A stretch of DNA of 35,500 bases from Apostichopus japonicus (Eukaryota > Echinodermata > Holothuroidea > Aspidochirotida > Stichopodidae), in assembly GCF_037975245.1 (NCBI RefSeq), contig NC_092563.1:8777001-8812500 (forward strand), in the 5' to 3' direction. Under the pieces are notes generated by a model. That model did not search any database, was not told the origin of the DNA, and saw only the letters and a program-made list of their open reading frames with translations. Shown one piece after another: positions 22,320 through 33,860 of this stretch (position 1 is its first letter; each line of letters begins with the position of its first letter). The position numbers and the translations under genes were made by a program.

Positions 22320-24311
22320 TACTGGGTGTGCAATCGCCCACCCAACGAATTATGTTGGTCTTCCCCGAAAAATGAGCTAGTCCATTGCCCATTTAGTAAA
22401 TTAACCCCGAAAACATACTTTGTCGTGACGCAATGAGCGATAGGTGCTGTCCATATGGCACATTAAACACGTCAGAGTTTAATTAACTTTCTTCTTCTGA
22501 TAGCTTAAGTGAATTTGACACTGCAGCTATGGTATACTATCGTAGCTTAAGTGAAATTAATTAACATATTTTGTTTTCCATAAAAACAACTTAAATATTA
22601 CTGAGGTTTGTTGAACGGCGTTGAAATCACTATTGTAGTCAAATACCTTAATTATATCGAAAATATGAAAAATTAATGTTGCTCATTGCTAGCAGTAAAT
22701 TAGAAAACAAACACCATCAGGGAAAAAGCAATTAAAGCTGTCCACACTGTAACTAATGCTTGTTAACTTCACTGCTGTAATATCTAAAGAACCAGAAACT
22801 AACCATTCCTACAATACGAATATTGAGAAGGCCTGCATTATTGGGTGAAATGCCATCTAAATGCAAACCAGAATGATCAACTAATCTCCATTCCAAGAAA
22901 TTCAATTTACATATCATTTCAATAATTCAATTCCTTTTTTCTAACGCCGTCAACTTATGACTCTGTTTATACAGTTTATGCCATGATCAGAACGAAGGGT
23001 TGAAGATGAACCGCGGTGAAGCGTAGGTAATAGATTAGGGTAAAAAGCTGATTTCTGTTTTGACTGTTGTAATCAGTTTGATGATGAATAAAATGTCGAG
23101 AGGATATTTCCATCGATGAAGGCCGTAGACAATTTACTTTTACGCCATTCTCAGCGAATTTGAGCGCATGTGTTATCAGTTACATCAAATCAATACCGAT
23201 AGGTTTGTACAATACCATTTCTTAACAAATTGCGTCACATATGACGTCACATTTCTTTTGGTGAGATATCGCATTGCCATTTCTTTTGATCAGACACATC
23301 AGTCTAGTATTCTCTAGTGGTTCTTCAGATTGTTACGCTTTCAATCATACGAGAAAAAATTAAAGGTCAATCCACGATCAAACTTACAAAAATTGCTCGT
23401 TACAATGAAATTCGATGTCCGCGTTTTCATATTTACAACAAAAAAATGTATTCATGTGTAATGTTGGACCATCGCAATGCAAACCATTGAGGTTTAAATT
23501 ACTTTGCCAAGTCGATTCAATTCAATTCGGGATGTTAGTGACGTCATACTCAATAGATGAAATCGATCGTAACTATAATTTTTTAAATATATATTTTCCT
23601 TTATATGTTTGATTTTATATGTCTTTGCCGCATGTAAGACTTAAAGGGAATAGTAAGTTTTGTATTATCAACGAAAAGCTACTCAGCGGCAATAAACGGT
23701 TTTCATGTAATACAAAAAATCAAATCGTTAATTAGTGTTTATACTTAACAAAACGGACACTTGCAGATTCCCTTAATGACACTATAATATTCGATATTTG
23801 TTTTAACTTATCAATTGGCTATGTATAGTTACGTACAATCACATAATGGTATATAGTGATTAACATATTGATTAATATTTATCATATTGGTTATTGAGTA
23901 ACACGGTGGTATACCCCGGTGCAACTAAGAGTCTTCTAACAATATCAATTTATAATATGCCTTGAATTATAAACAAGCTTCTGTATGTACTACGCCATAT
24001 TTACTATAGCTATAATGCGTGCGTTGGATTTAGCTGAGGAGGGTAATACAGCTGCTCCACTCACCACACTTGTGAGAATATTTTAGGAAATGTGGAACTA
24101 GATAGAGACTATGGGAGCAGGTTCACTCTGTAAACAGAGTAATCCGCAAAGGTACAGTGTCATTATTTATCAGAGTGCAATGTGCTCCTCTAAGATTGAA
24201 TTGCTTTTTTTATATTTTTTTGCAACTGGAAAAAACAGCTGTTAGTGAAATTAAACACTCTAAGGCAAATCGGTACTCAGTCAATTATTCCTTCTAAACA
24301 AATGAGGACTA

Positions 24312-25205
24312 CCAGATCTAGCAACAACGCTAGAGGGACCGTTAACATTGTGGCCCTTGTTTAATCAACTGGCAACAACGCTAGAGGGACCGTTAACATT
24401 GTGGCCCTTGTTCAATGAACTGGCAACAACGCTAGAGGGACCGTTAACATTGTGGCCCTTGTTTAATCAACTGGCAACAACGCTAGAGGGACCGTTAACA
24501 TTGTGGCCCTTGTTCAATGAACTGGCAACAATGCTATAGGGACCGTTAACATTGGGGCCCTTGTCCAATGAACCCTGTGCCAGATCTGTTGGCCCTTGTT
24601 CAATGAACTGGCAACAACGCTAGTGGGACCTTTATCATTGTGGCCCTTGTTTAATCAACTGGCAACAACGCTAGAGGGACCGTTAACATTGTGGCCCTTG
24701 TTCAATGAACTGGCAACAATGCTATAGGGACCGTTAAGATTGTGGCCCTTGTTCAATGAACTGGCAAAAATGCTATAGGGACCGTTAACATTGTGGCCCT
24801 TGTCCAATGAACCCTGTGCCAGATCTGTTGGCCCTTGTTCAATGAACTGGCAACAACGCTAGTGGGACCTTTATCATTGTGGCCCTTGTTTAATCAACTG
24901 GCAACAACGCTAGTGGGACCTTTATCATTGTGGCCCTTGTTTAATCAACTGGCAACAACGCTAGAGGGACCGTTAACATTGTGGCCCTTGTTCAATGAAC
25001 TGGCAACAATGCTATAGGGACCGTTAAGATTGTGGCCCTTGTTCAATGAACTGGCAACAACGCTACAGGGACCGTTAACATTTTGGCCCTTGTTCAATGA
25101 ACTGGCAACAATGCTAGAGGGACTGTTTACAACGTGGCCCTTGTTCAATGAACTGGCAACAATGCTAGAGAGACCGTTAACATTGTGGCCCTGTTTCAAT
25201 CAACC
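24312..25205 (+). repeat. 51-bp minisatellite upstream of exon 2
   Basis: There are about 16 copies of a 51-bp unit running CTGGCAACAACGCTAGAGGG, ACCGTTAACATTGTGG, CCCTTGTTCAATGAA. TTTAATCAA and TTCAATGAA variants partly alternate. Two shortened units containing CCTGTGCCAGATCTGTTGG occur near 24570 and 24812, about 241 bp apart, so larger blocks were duplicated. The period is a multiple of three, so both strands show spurious open frames (17-residue repeats such as WPLFNELATTLEGPLTL). It ends about 190 bp before the exon 2 acceptor. Confidence 0.92.
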
Positions 25206-25387
25206 ATCTTAACCACCTATTGCTACGCCATTGTACAGTTTTCAGTTTACAATTGTTTCTGCTTTAACGCGACAGTGATGAGAAACTTCCCACCTTATTA
25301 CAATGTTACTGAGTAGTATATATAAAATAATAACTAAATATTCGTTTCTTTTCTAACCTTCTGTCTTTTTCTTTTTGTAATTTCTAG

Positions 25388-25477
25388 GCAATTTCTCCTC
25401 AGATGTTTGATGAAATGTGCAACTGCTTTATGGAAGCATATGATGAAAATGCTGACGGCAAAATCGAAATGAAGGAG
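25388..25477 (+). CDS. Internal exon (here 'exon 2') of the same hexa-EF-hand gene: EF-hand 2
   Basis: This 90-bp, phase 0/0 exon has the acceptor AATTTCTAG and the donor GTAAGC. It encodes 30 residues. The first part (AISPQMFDEMCNCFMEAY) is the entering helix of EF-hand 2. A canonical 12-residue loop DENADGKIEMKE follows, with D1, N3, D5, G6, I8 and E12 all present, so calcium binding is expected. The exon ends exactly at loop position 12. The intron before it is about 12.9 kb and holds a LINE, several minisatellites and MITEs. A 51-bp tandem array stops about 190 bp upstream of the acceptor, and a hAT-type MITE begins 74 bp downstream of the donor. The 'DGKIEM' core is typical of calretinin and calbindin. 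Confidence 0.9.
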
Positions 25478-25551
25478 GTAAGCAAAGTATAATATGTTAG
25501 CTTCAAAGCAAGTTCCCATGCATTGACAATACTATCCTACATACGCTAGAT

Positions 25552-25874
25552 CAGGGGTTCCTTAACTGGGGTGCATGAATCCCCAGGGGTGCGAGAGTCC
25601 ATCCCAGGGGGTTCGTGAGACGTTTCTAAAATCCAAAACTAGATTACTTTTTGCTGAACTAAAATCTGATATATCATATAATTTAGTCATGTACAAAAGT
25701 CGTACCTATCGACAAACTCTACAATATTACACTATGAACTTGATCTTTTACGAAGCACTGTTATACGTATTATAGTATAATAATGACTCAGATCGTGTCT
25801 CGAAAAGTTGGGGGTTCGTGGACAACTCTGACATCCACAAGGGTTTATGGGGGGATAAAGTTAGAGAAACCCTG
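25552..25874. mobile_element. Charlie-like hAT MITE downstream of exon 2
   Basis: The element is 323 bp. The left end is CAGGGGTTCCTTAACTGG and the right end is the inverse of CAGGGTTTCTCTAACTTT, an imperfect inverted repeat resembling hAT-Charlie termini. Candidate 8-bp duplications CGCTAGAT (25544-25551) and CTCTAGAA (25875-25882) match at 6 of 8 positions. The subterminal parts share GGGGGTTCGTG-type sequence. It starts 74 bp after the exon 2 donor. Confidence 0.68.
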
Positions 25875-25882
25875 CTCTAGAA

Positions 25883-27760
25883 GCATGTCCCATAGTACAC
25901 CTTATCAGAGATATGGTGGATGTTAAAGTATCCTGGTCACGGGGTTACCTCAATTCTGCTTTCTCAACCTAAAAGGTGTAATTAAAGTTTTCAAGTTCTG
26001 GTTGTGGATTTGAATGAAAAATGTGCAACTGACAAGTTCTGAAAGGAAAATACTGCCATGATCGGTGCGTAGGATATGATATTATTGACAAAATAATTCC
26101 CAGAATCATTCGGAATATAAACAATAATGTAACAGGATTAGAGTCCGAATTCGAGTACTGCAACACTTCTAGCAACGCCATATTTCACCTCCTGTCACCT
26201 AACACGGTAACAAGATAAATGCAAGTATCAAAGATGTCGTCTACAATAATGCAGAAACACGCGCAGCACAAAATTCTTAAACCATATATATACAAAAATT
26301 GTCAAATTTCGAATCGACTCAACTAATTACTTATCATCAAACTCCATTCTTAAGACGTTTCACAAATAGAAACTGTTATACTGCAGTAATCTCTCTTGCG
26401 TAAATACCCCGTCAGAGTCGTGGCTTTGTGATTGATGGTAAGAAGGGTTTTTTATCCATAGAATGCAATTCGTTTGAGTCCTGTCATGTATATTGCGTGA
26501 TTTCCTTCGGTATAACTCTGATGTGCATACACAGACTAACTATAAGCATAGGCTAGTCTGAAAAACAAATTCTCCAACGTTGTCTCATTTAAATTAAACT
26601 TGAATGTTCAGGCAGAAGAAATTAATTACAGATAGAGTGTTATTGCCATGGGATATAACTTAATCGTTAACATGACTGTGGGCTATTTCATGAATTTGGC
26701 AGGTTTTTGAAAGTGCATCCAAAAAAATGTGTGTGTACTCTTGTGCAAATGTTACTCATAAATCTAAGGGCTTGGAAACATTGTAAAACGACAGTACAAC
26801 GAAGAACGAACTGGCGAAGGAAGCGTTTGCAAAGAGAGAGAAACGAGAAATAAAGTAAACACGCTCTATATCAAAGCGAATAAAAGGTTTCCTATGCAAA
26901 CGCCGCCAGCGGTGAAAGTTATATCTTACGTTTATCTGAAAATCCGAATGTACTTTTGAAAGATACTAACCTGTTTTTCATAGGCTTAAAAACTCTTTTT
27001 AATGTCAGTATACATCATGATTGTGCTGTAAGAGGCTAGGATCATTATACATAGACTAACTTGTATATAGCTGTTGTTAAAGTATAAATCTCTCGTTCTC
27101 CTCACAGACCTGATCCGTTTCAAGTTGATATAGTTATCTACCCGCAAAAAATTTTTAAACAGTTAAATTTCACTCACTGTGGGAGTTATCAATGTTGACA
27201 TTCTCAAAGAACTCACTTTCAGATCTCACTGTTTTTCTATTCAAGATATGATATCATAAAGTATTCCTATCACGGAACAGGGCTAACTTATATCGTGAAA
27301 CAATATCGATATAGCAAACGCTTTGGCTCTCATCAAGTCGTACATTTTACTTCAAATATGGTTTCATGTGTAAAACATCCTCTTCATTAACAACATGCTG
27401 CTACTCAGCAACCAACATGGAAGTATCGGTTTAATATTGAATTATATCTCAACATTCCAATTATTTGCATTTAGTAGCTGTCGTTACAGAACCTCCGAAT
27501 GAGGTGTTTTAACGCATCTCATTATACCCAGGAGTATGTTTATTGTTGAGTACTGCAGACATTACGAAATTTAACGACACTCGTCCAGTGAAAAATACAT
27601 ATATAGTGACCGGAATCCAATTGACGAGTTCAGCTTATGATATAAACTATCGGCTAATTGAGTATACTGATTCCTTATCTTAATATTCACATCTTTTCAC
27701 TTTAAGTGTACCTTGACTTTTCCACCATGAACCACAGCTTATTTAAATTTGCATTTGCTA
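25883..27760. other. Intronic stretch between exons 2 and 3, nothing recognised
   Basis: AT-rich with no repeat boundary or credible ORF. Confidence 0.5.
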
Positions 27761-27927
27761 GGGGAGGGGTATAAGGGGGGGGGGGGTACTGAGGAGGTAT
27801 GACCTTTGACCGGAAACAATTGCCTGATACTTTAAGCCAGCCACAGTACAACACGTATACTACGAGCTAGCCCTTTGGCACGCTTTGCCTTAGGGAGAGG
27901 GGGTGGTCTGGGAGGGGGCGGGTGGGG
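27761..27927 (+). repeat. G-rich stretch with quadruplex-forming pattern
   Basis: A 12-G run at 27775-27786, then at 27893-27927 a series of G-runs (GGGAGAGGGGG, GGGAGGGGGCGGGTGGGG) with short loops. This satisfies the usual four-run G-quadruplex pattern on the + strand. Confidence 0.7.
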
Positions 27928-28767
27928 TTTTAGGTTCATGATCTTTCTTTCGTTGGTTTAAAGTATGCACCTCCATTTCACAAGAACAAAACTATACACT
28001 GTTTGCCTCAGCTCAACTCCTCCCTGACTACTGCATGGTTAACCAAATTCTTCGCTTAATCAATTGCATTTCGGGCGTGTCATATTCAACTACATGCAAA
28101 CATATGATACGCTAGTAGATTGATACATATGAACGGACATGCCATTGTTGATGTTACCATGCACAAACCTGGCCTTGCCGACAGCCACATTTCTGAACGA
28201 AATGTGCAAATTAGCATGAAGTCTGAAATTGGTTCTCACACTTGCAGTCCCATTTCCGCCAAGATGTCGATGTTGAATTATCAAGGGACTCTATGGTAGT
28301 CAATCCGTACCGGTGAAATAGATCCGGTCTCTGTATATGCGGCCTTCCTGTAGGTCGCTTAGACTATGAGAATGTTTATGTGACCTACTTATATATAAAG
28401 CGTCTTACGAACTTAATTGACTTGATATATTAGCAAATTTACTTGTAAACAAGAAGCGTTGTATTTAGAAGAAAAGGAATGTTCAGATTACCGATATAGT
28501 ACTATAAAAAATCCAATAAAAAGGCGTCTTTGCACAGAGCATACTTAAATCATATACGCATATTTGGATGTTTTGTTTAGCAGCAAGAACCACACTCACA
28601 TATATTATACTAGAGTTGATGACACAATTAAAATCAAAACACTGGCTGCGTTTTCCTCTTCATCTGTGAAATACTACAACTGGATAATAACTGAATATCA
28701 TAAAAAGCTGCAATCGAAGTACGAAGTGGGTCGCTAAATATGGCAGTACCTTATGAGTGGTCAATCT
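27928..28767. other. Intronic stretch, nothing recognised
   Basis: No supported feature between the G-rich stretch and the second piggyBac-like MITE. Confidence 0.5.
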
Positions 28768-28771
28768 TTAA

Positions 28772-29160
28772 AGGGAGTGAAGACTCGCGCACAAAGAAAC
28801 GTCTGATGCCGGTAATCTGACCTAGTTTCGAATCAGGTGTAACAGAAGTGTTAGACACCACCATCGATCCCAGAAAATACACTCACAGCTCGCTACCGTC
28901 GGTAATAAGACACTAGTGTACAGTCAATACATGCAGCTACGGTCAATACCCACAACACAGTGTACATAGCAGCGATGGTCATATCAGCAGGGAGTTGTTA
29001 TGGAACTCCCTGATCTCAGGTCCGGATAAAAGTTAACAAGGTATCACGTTTCATTACTGTCTGCATTTTGTAGCGACAAGAAGAAAACTTCACTTGCAAG
29101 CAACGGAAAGTTAACTTTTTCAGAGGGCGGCACGCGGTTTGGGGCGAGTCTTCAATGCCT
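28772..29160 (-). mobile_element. piggyBac-like MITE, copy 2 (inverted relative to copy 1)
   Basis: This is a 389-bp element, homologous over its full length to the copy at 874-1234 but in the opposite orientation. It is flanked on both sides by TTAA (28768-28771 and 29161-29164). Its ends are AGGGAGTGAAGACTCGCGC and the inverse of AGGCATTGAAGACTCGC. It carries a stretch absent from copy 1 around 28980-29015, containing a 9-bp stem hairpin (CAGGGAGTT, 7-nt loop, AACTCCCTG at 28988-29012). The element is noncoding. Confidence 0.78.
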
Positions 29161-29164
29161 TTAA

Positions 29165-30048
29165 ACCTTGTCTATTGGATTCGCCATGCTCACACCATCG
29201 GAACCCACGTGAAATACTCTCGTATGTCCGGCTTTCCATGAGTTTGTTATCTCTTTGGGAGAATATGTCGTATCTGACATCATTTATACCACGTACCATC
29301 CATTGTGGCCTACTTGTATATCTCTCTATCGCATCCCTTAGTTATGAGTTTGCATGAAACAAATCCACTCTCCCACACCACAAATTACAAGTTACAAGTT
29401 ACCGCAATGTTCAACCCTGCACTATCAGCCTGGCTGCCTACCCTTGAATTGATGCATGTTGCCTTTCGTTTAGGGTTTTTTTTTCTGGTTGATTAAACCT
29501 ATTGATATTATATTTGACAGGCTGATACTTCGGTTGTAACATATTGATTGTATTTCCGAGATGCTAATTTGGAAGCATAACATATTGATTTTAACATTGG
29601 CATACTGGAGTTAAACTGTAACCTGCTCATATTAATTCTGACATGCACTGTTTTAACATTGGGAAACATATGGCGTTGTGTACTATCGTGGTGTGATGTG
29701 ACAATAGAGAAATGAAGGCTACCAGTTGAGTTAATATCAAGAGAATTTATCACGTACAGTCTTCCGTGGATGTGTACCTAGAGTATACCAACACAACGAT
29801 TTACATTGCAGTACAGTGGGTAGAGTTCGTATATAGGCTATGTTCATTCATATCTTCAACTCATAAGCTCTGACAGTCCCAATCCAGTTGTTCCCTTTTG
29901 ATTTGGATTGAAATGTATCGGGTAATTTATCCTCTAATGTAGACGGTGCTGTAACTATCTAACATATCACAGCCAGCTATTATAAGATCCAGTCACTTAA
30001 AAGCAAAGCGAACCTCTTATTGCTATGCATTACCTTCCTATAGCTTTT
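29165..30048. other. Intronic stretch, nothing recognised
   Basis: AACATATTGATT occurs twice (about 29538 and 29579), but no larger unit is evident. Open frames are short and featureless. Confidence 0.5.
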
Positions 30049-31015
30049 ACATGACATTCCTATTGGATGTACAAGACCTACGTATAGCTGTCCATGACCT
30101 TCGTATGGTTATACATGACCTCCGTATGGCTTTACATGTCCTTCCTAACGGATGTCCATGACCTTCGTATGGCTATACATGACGTTCCTATGGCTTTACA
30201 TGACCCTCCTATCGGATTTATATGACTTACGTATGGCTGTCCATTGACCTTCCTATGTCTTTACATGACCTTCCTATCGGATGTACATGACCTTCGTATG
30301 GCTATACATGACCTTCGTTTGGCTGTCCATGACCTTCCCGTGGTTTACATGACCTTCCAATGGATGTACATGACCTACGTATGGCTTTCCATGACCATCC
30401 TATGGACGTTCATGACCTCCATTTGGCTGTCCATGACCTTCCGATAGCTTTACATGACCTTCCTAACGGATGTACATGACCTCGTATGGCTGTCCATTGT
30501 CCTTCATATGGCTGTCCATGACCTACCTCTGGATGAAAATGACCTTCATTTGGCTGCCCATTACCTTCCAATGGATGTACATAACCTTCCAATGGATGTA
30601 CATGACATACGTATGGCTGTCCATTGACCTTCCTATGGACGAACATGAGCTTCATTTGGCTGTCCATGACCTTCCTATAGCTTTACATGACCTTCCTAAC
30701 GAATCTACATGACCTTCGTATGGCTGTCCATTGACCTTCCTATGGCTGTCCATGACCTACCGGTACCTCTGGATGAAAATGACCTTCGGTTGGCTGTCCA
30801 TGACCTTCCAATGGTTTTACATGACCTTCCTAACGATGTACATGACCTTCCTTAGGATGTGCATGACCTTCATTTCGCTGTCTATGACCTTCCAATGGAT
30901 GTACATGACCTTCGTATAGATGTACATGACCTCCATATGGCACTGCGTGACCCTCTCATGGATGTGCATGACCTCCATATGGATGTGAATGACCTTCATA
31001 TGTTTGTACATGATC
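30049..31015 (+). repeat. 21-bp minisatellite
   Basis: About 45 tandem copies of a 21-bp unit of the form CATGACCTTCCTATGGCTGTC, with recurrent variants (GGATGTA, GCTATA, GCTTTAC in the last third) and occasional single-base indels. Because 21 is divisible by three, long open frames appear on both strands (MTFLWLS-type repeats). Indels break all of these frames, so I do not call a gene. It lies in the intron between exons 2 and 3. Confidence 0.92.
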
Positions 31016-32051
31016 CTCTTGGAACTGTCCCATCTCTAAATAAGCAATCCCGATTGTATGTCCAGGAATACGTACGATAATTAAATGTTAATGAAAAGGT
31101 TACATTGGAGACGAAAATGTAGGCTAAATTTCATCCCTTATTCCCTATCATAACTTCGGCATGTCTTCTCCTTAATGAAGTATGAAGTCTACTATCCGTA
31201 ACTTATCTATCTATGAGTTATATTCACAAAAGGACACGCTAGCAGGACATTGTACAGAGGAGACTCTCTAGAAATTAAAATCTATCTTCAAATTAACAAC
31301 CAAACTACACTATATTCAGTATATTCAGTAAACATGAATTCATCTGCGGATTTTATGTCTACGCAGTTTCTTCTTTCCTCTTGAGACCAATTTGTCAAAT
31401 TATCATCGCTTTTTCAGGAGACGGATGCGTCGTCGAGGACGGTTTTTGGAAATGTGGCGGTTATATCCTCAGGGGAGGGTGGATTAACTGCAAAGAATTA
31501 GTTGGTCACATACGACGTATTGATGTCCATAATTTCATAATTAAATTTGGACATGCGGTTGGGAGGAGAAGATATATGGCAGTATATTGTTGTCTTGCTG
31601 TACCAGCTTCAAGTATAGCGGAATAGTGACGTAGAAAGGTTTACAAAGGGAGGGAGGGGGTATGTATGGAGGATGAATATCAGAAATGTAACCTCTCGCA
31701 TGCATCAGGAATATTTGGAGAGGCGGGACTAAGATCACAAAGATATAATAATTTACCAGACCAAACTGCATAAAGAAAAATGTTAACAGGAAGAACATTG
31801 TGTTTGTAGGTTGTAATTGATGGATTTGTCTTCCAAAAGAGACACTTATAATTTGAAAAGGAACATTTCAATAATTAAACATGAAGTGTGATAGACACTT
31901 CTTGTAAGCATCGCTCTTTTTTAACGCAAATCCTTCAATTGAACCATATCCTTCATTGACTGTACATACAGTAGAAACCAAGCGTCGCGAGTCTTGTAGG
32001 ACAATATTGCTCTTTCATTAACATCATAATAATTTTTTTATTTCTTTTCAG
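31016..32051. other. Intron end before exon 3
   Basis: No supported gene. The 81-codon frame at 31381-31626 has no recognisable domain and no splice partner. The stretch ends in the exon 3 acceptor. Confidence 0.5.
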
Positions 32052-32135
32052 CTAGCTGAATTACTCCGACCAGAAGAAAATTTTCTCCTTCTCTTTCGAA
32101 CCGAAGAACTTCGATCAAGTGTGGAGTTTATGGAG
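32052..32135 (+). CDS. Internal exon (here 'exon 3') of the same hexa-EF-hand gene: exit helix of EF2 and linker to EF3
   Basis: This 84-bp, phase 0/0 exon follows the acceptor TTTCTTTTCAG and precedes the donor GTAAGA. It encodes 28 residues: LAELLRPEENFLLLFR, then a short linker and SSVEFME. The block ENFLLLFR...SSVEFM is a hallmark of this family. As I recall the proteins, it is closer to secretagogin and insect calbindin-32 than to vertebrate calretinin, but that is from memory and not an alignment. Joined to the previous exon it reads KE-LAELL without a frame break. The third EF-hand loop and EF-hands 4-6 would follow downstream, and none is recognisable in the remaining 3.4 kb. A long (TA)n tract starts about 100 bp after the donor. 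Confidence 0.9.
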
Positions 32136-32237
32136 GTAAGAATTAAATCAATGTACCGTTAACTTAAACATTGTTCGACATTCAGATCTTTTATGGCTGG
32201 TATATATAAAACAAAATCCAACTAATTACGTTTTCAA

Positions 32238-33071
<834 letters not shown>

Positions 33072-33375
33072 CCGATACACATAGAGAACACAGTTACTAT
33101 TGTAAATCTTACATTTTTGTACCACAGTAAAAACTGGATCGTGCTATAATTCGATAGTATGTGCGTTTATGATTACAGTAAGAACTGAGGATATGTGTAA
33201 TTCCAACAAATCTAGTTGTTTGGGATTTGTTAGAATTACAAATATATCCTCAGTTCTTACTGTTAACTTAATAGCACATGCTACCGATTTATCAGATTTG
33301 TCAGCACGATCCAGTATTTACTGTGGTACAAAACTTTAGATTTACAGTAGTTACTGTAATCTGTGTGTGAATCGG
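33072..33375. mobile_element. Fold-back MITE (long imperfect hairpin)
   Basis: Almost the whole 304 bp is an inverted repeat. The left arm 33072-33212 pairs with the right arm 33224-33375 around an 11-bp centre. Matching blocks include CCGAT(A/T)CACA at the outer ends, TTGTACCACAGTAAA, ACTGGATCGTGCT, CAGTAAGAACTGAGGATAT and AACAAATC. No clear target duplication is visible, so the superfamily is unknown. Confidence 0.75.
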
Positions 33376-33860
33376 TTGACTAAAGAGAATTCAAGCTAAG
33401 AATATTCTTCGTAGTAGTGCATTGATGTAAGACTTGTGTCGTACTATCGCCACAATTCCACCAAGGGGCTCAATTAAGGTGGCGTATAACTTTAAATGTG
33501 ACACTAAAGGCACACCCTTACCGAGCACGCTGAGTGATTCTCATTGTCTTCATCACGGCTAACAGCAATGTGCATATAACGTACGATACCACTGACACGA
33601 ACATAGCAAAGAAAGCAGAAGTTGAATGTAGCTCTTGTGAAAGTTTAAGTATTCTATATTAAGGGAACTGTTTACAGTTTTCTTACTAAAATACAAACTT
33701 TGGTCGATGTATCTCTTCTTCCAGCTTGCATTGAGAGACGATAATAGCACAGACCTTTCTATCATTTCATTTTGAGATGTCACAATTCTTCTTAGACAGA
33801 AAAACAAAACCCATAACGTATGATCAAAGAATTGAAATACAGTGAATCACATATGCATAT
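33376..33860. other. Intronic stretch, nothing recognised
   Basis: No credible exon or repeat between the fold-back MITE and the SINE. Confidence 0.5.

Larger units (their letters stand above)
20991..24311. other. Intronic stretch between the LINE and the 51-bp array
   Basis: Contains the poly-C tract (21261), the 19-bp duplication (21921) and the inverted repeat at 22276. A possible small TTAA-flanked element at 23641-23776 was not convincing. No genes. Confidence 0.5.

Noticed and set aside
23641-23776. Third small TTAA-flanked MITE
   Set aside because: TTAA lies on both sides, but only a short AGGGAAT/GGGAAT end match is visible and the register is off by one base. Not enough without other copies.
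24348-25212. Repeat-protein ORFs on both strands (WPLFNELATTLEGPLTL-type units)
   Set aside because: They arise because the 51-bp tandem unit is a multiple of three. Both strands are open, frames stop at variant units, and the block lies in an intron.
30244-31080. Methionine-rich repeat ORFs (MTFLWLS-type) on both strands
   Set aside because: The 21-bp minisatellite period makes open frames automatically. Single-base indels break every frame and there is no start, splice or domain context.
31381-31626. 81-codon ORF with cysteines (GDGCVVEDGFWKCGG...)
   Set aside because: No recognisable domain, no repeat of the pattern, and no splice partner. The length is not unusual for chance in this much sequence.
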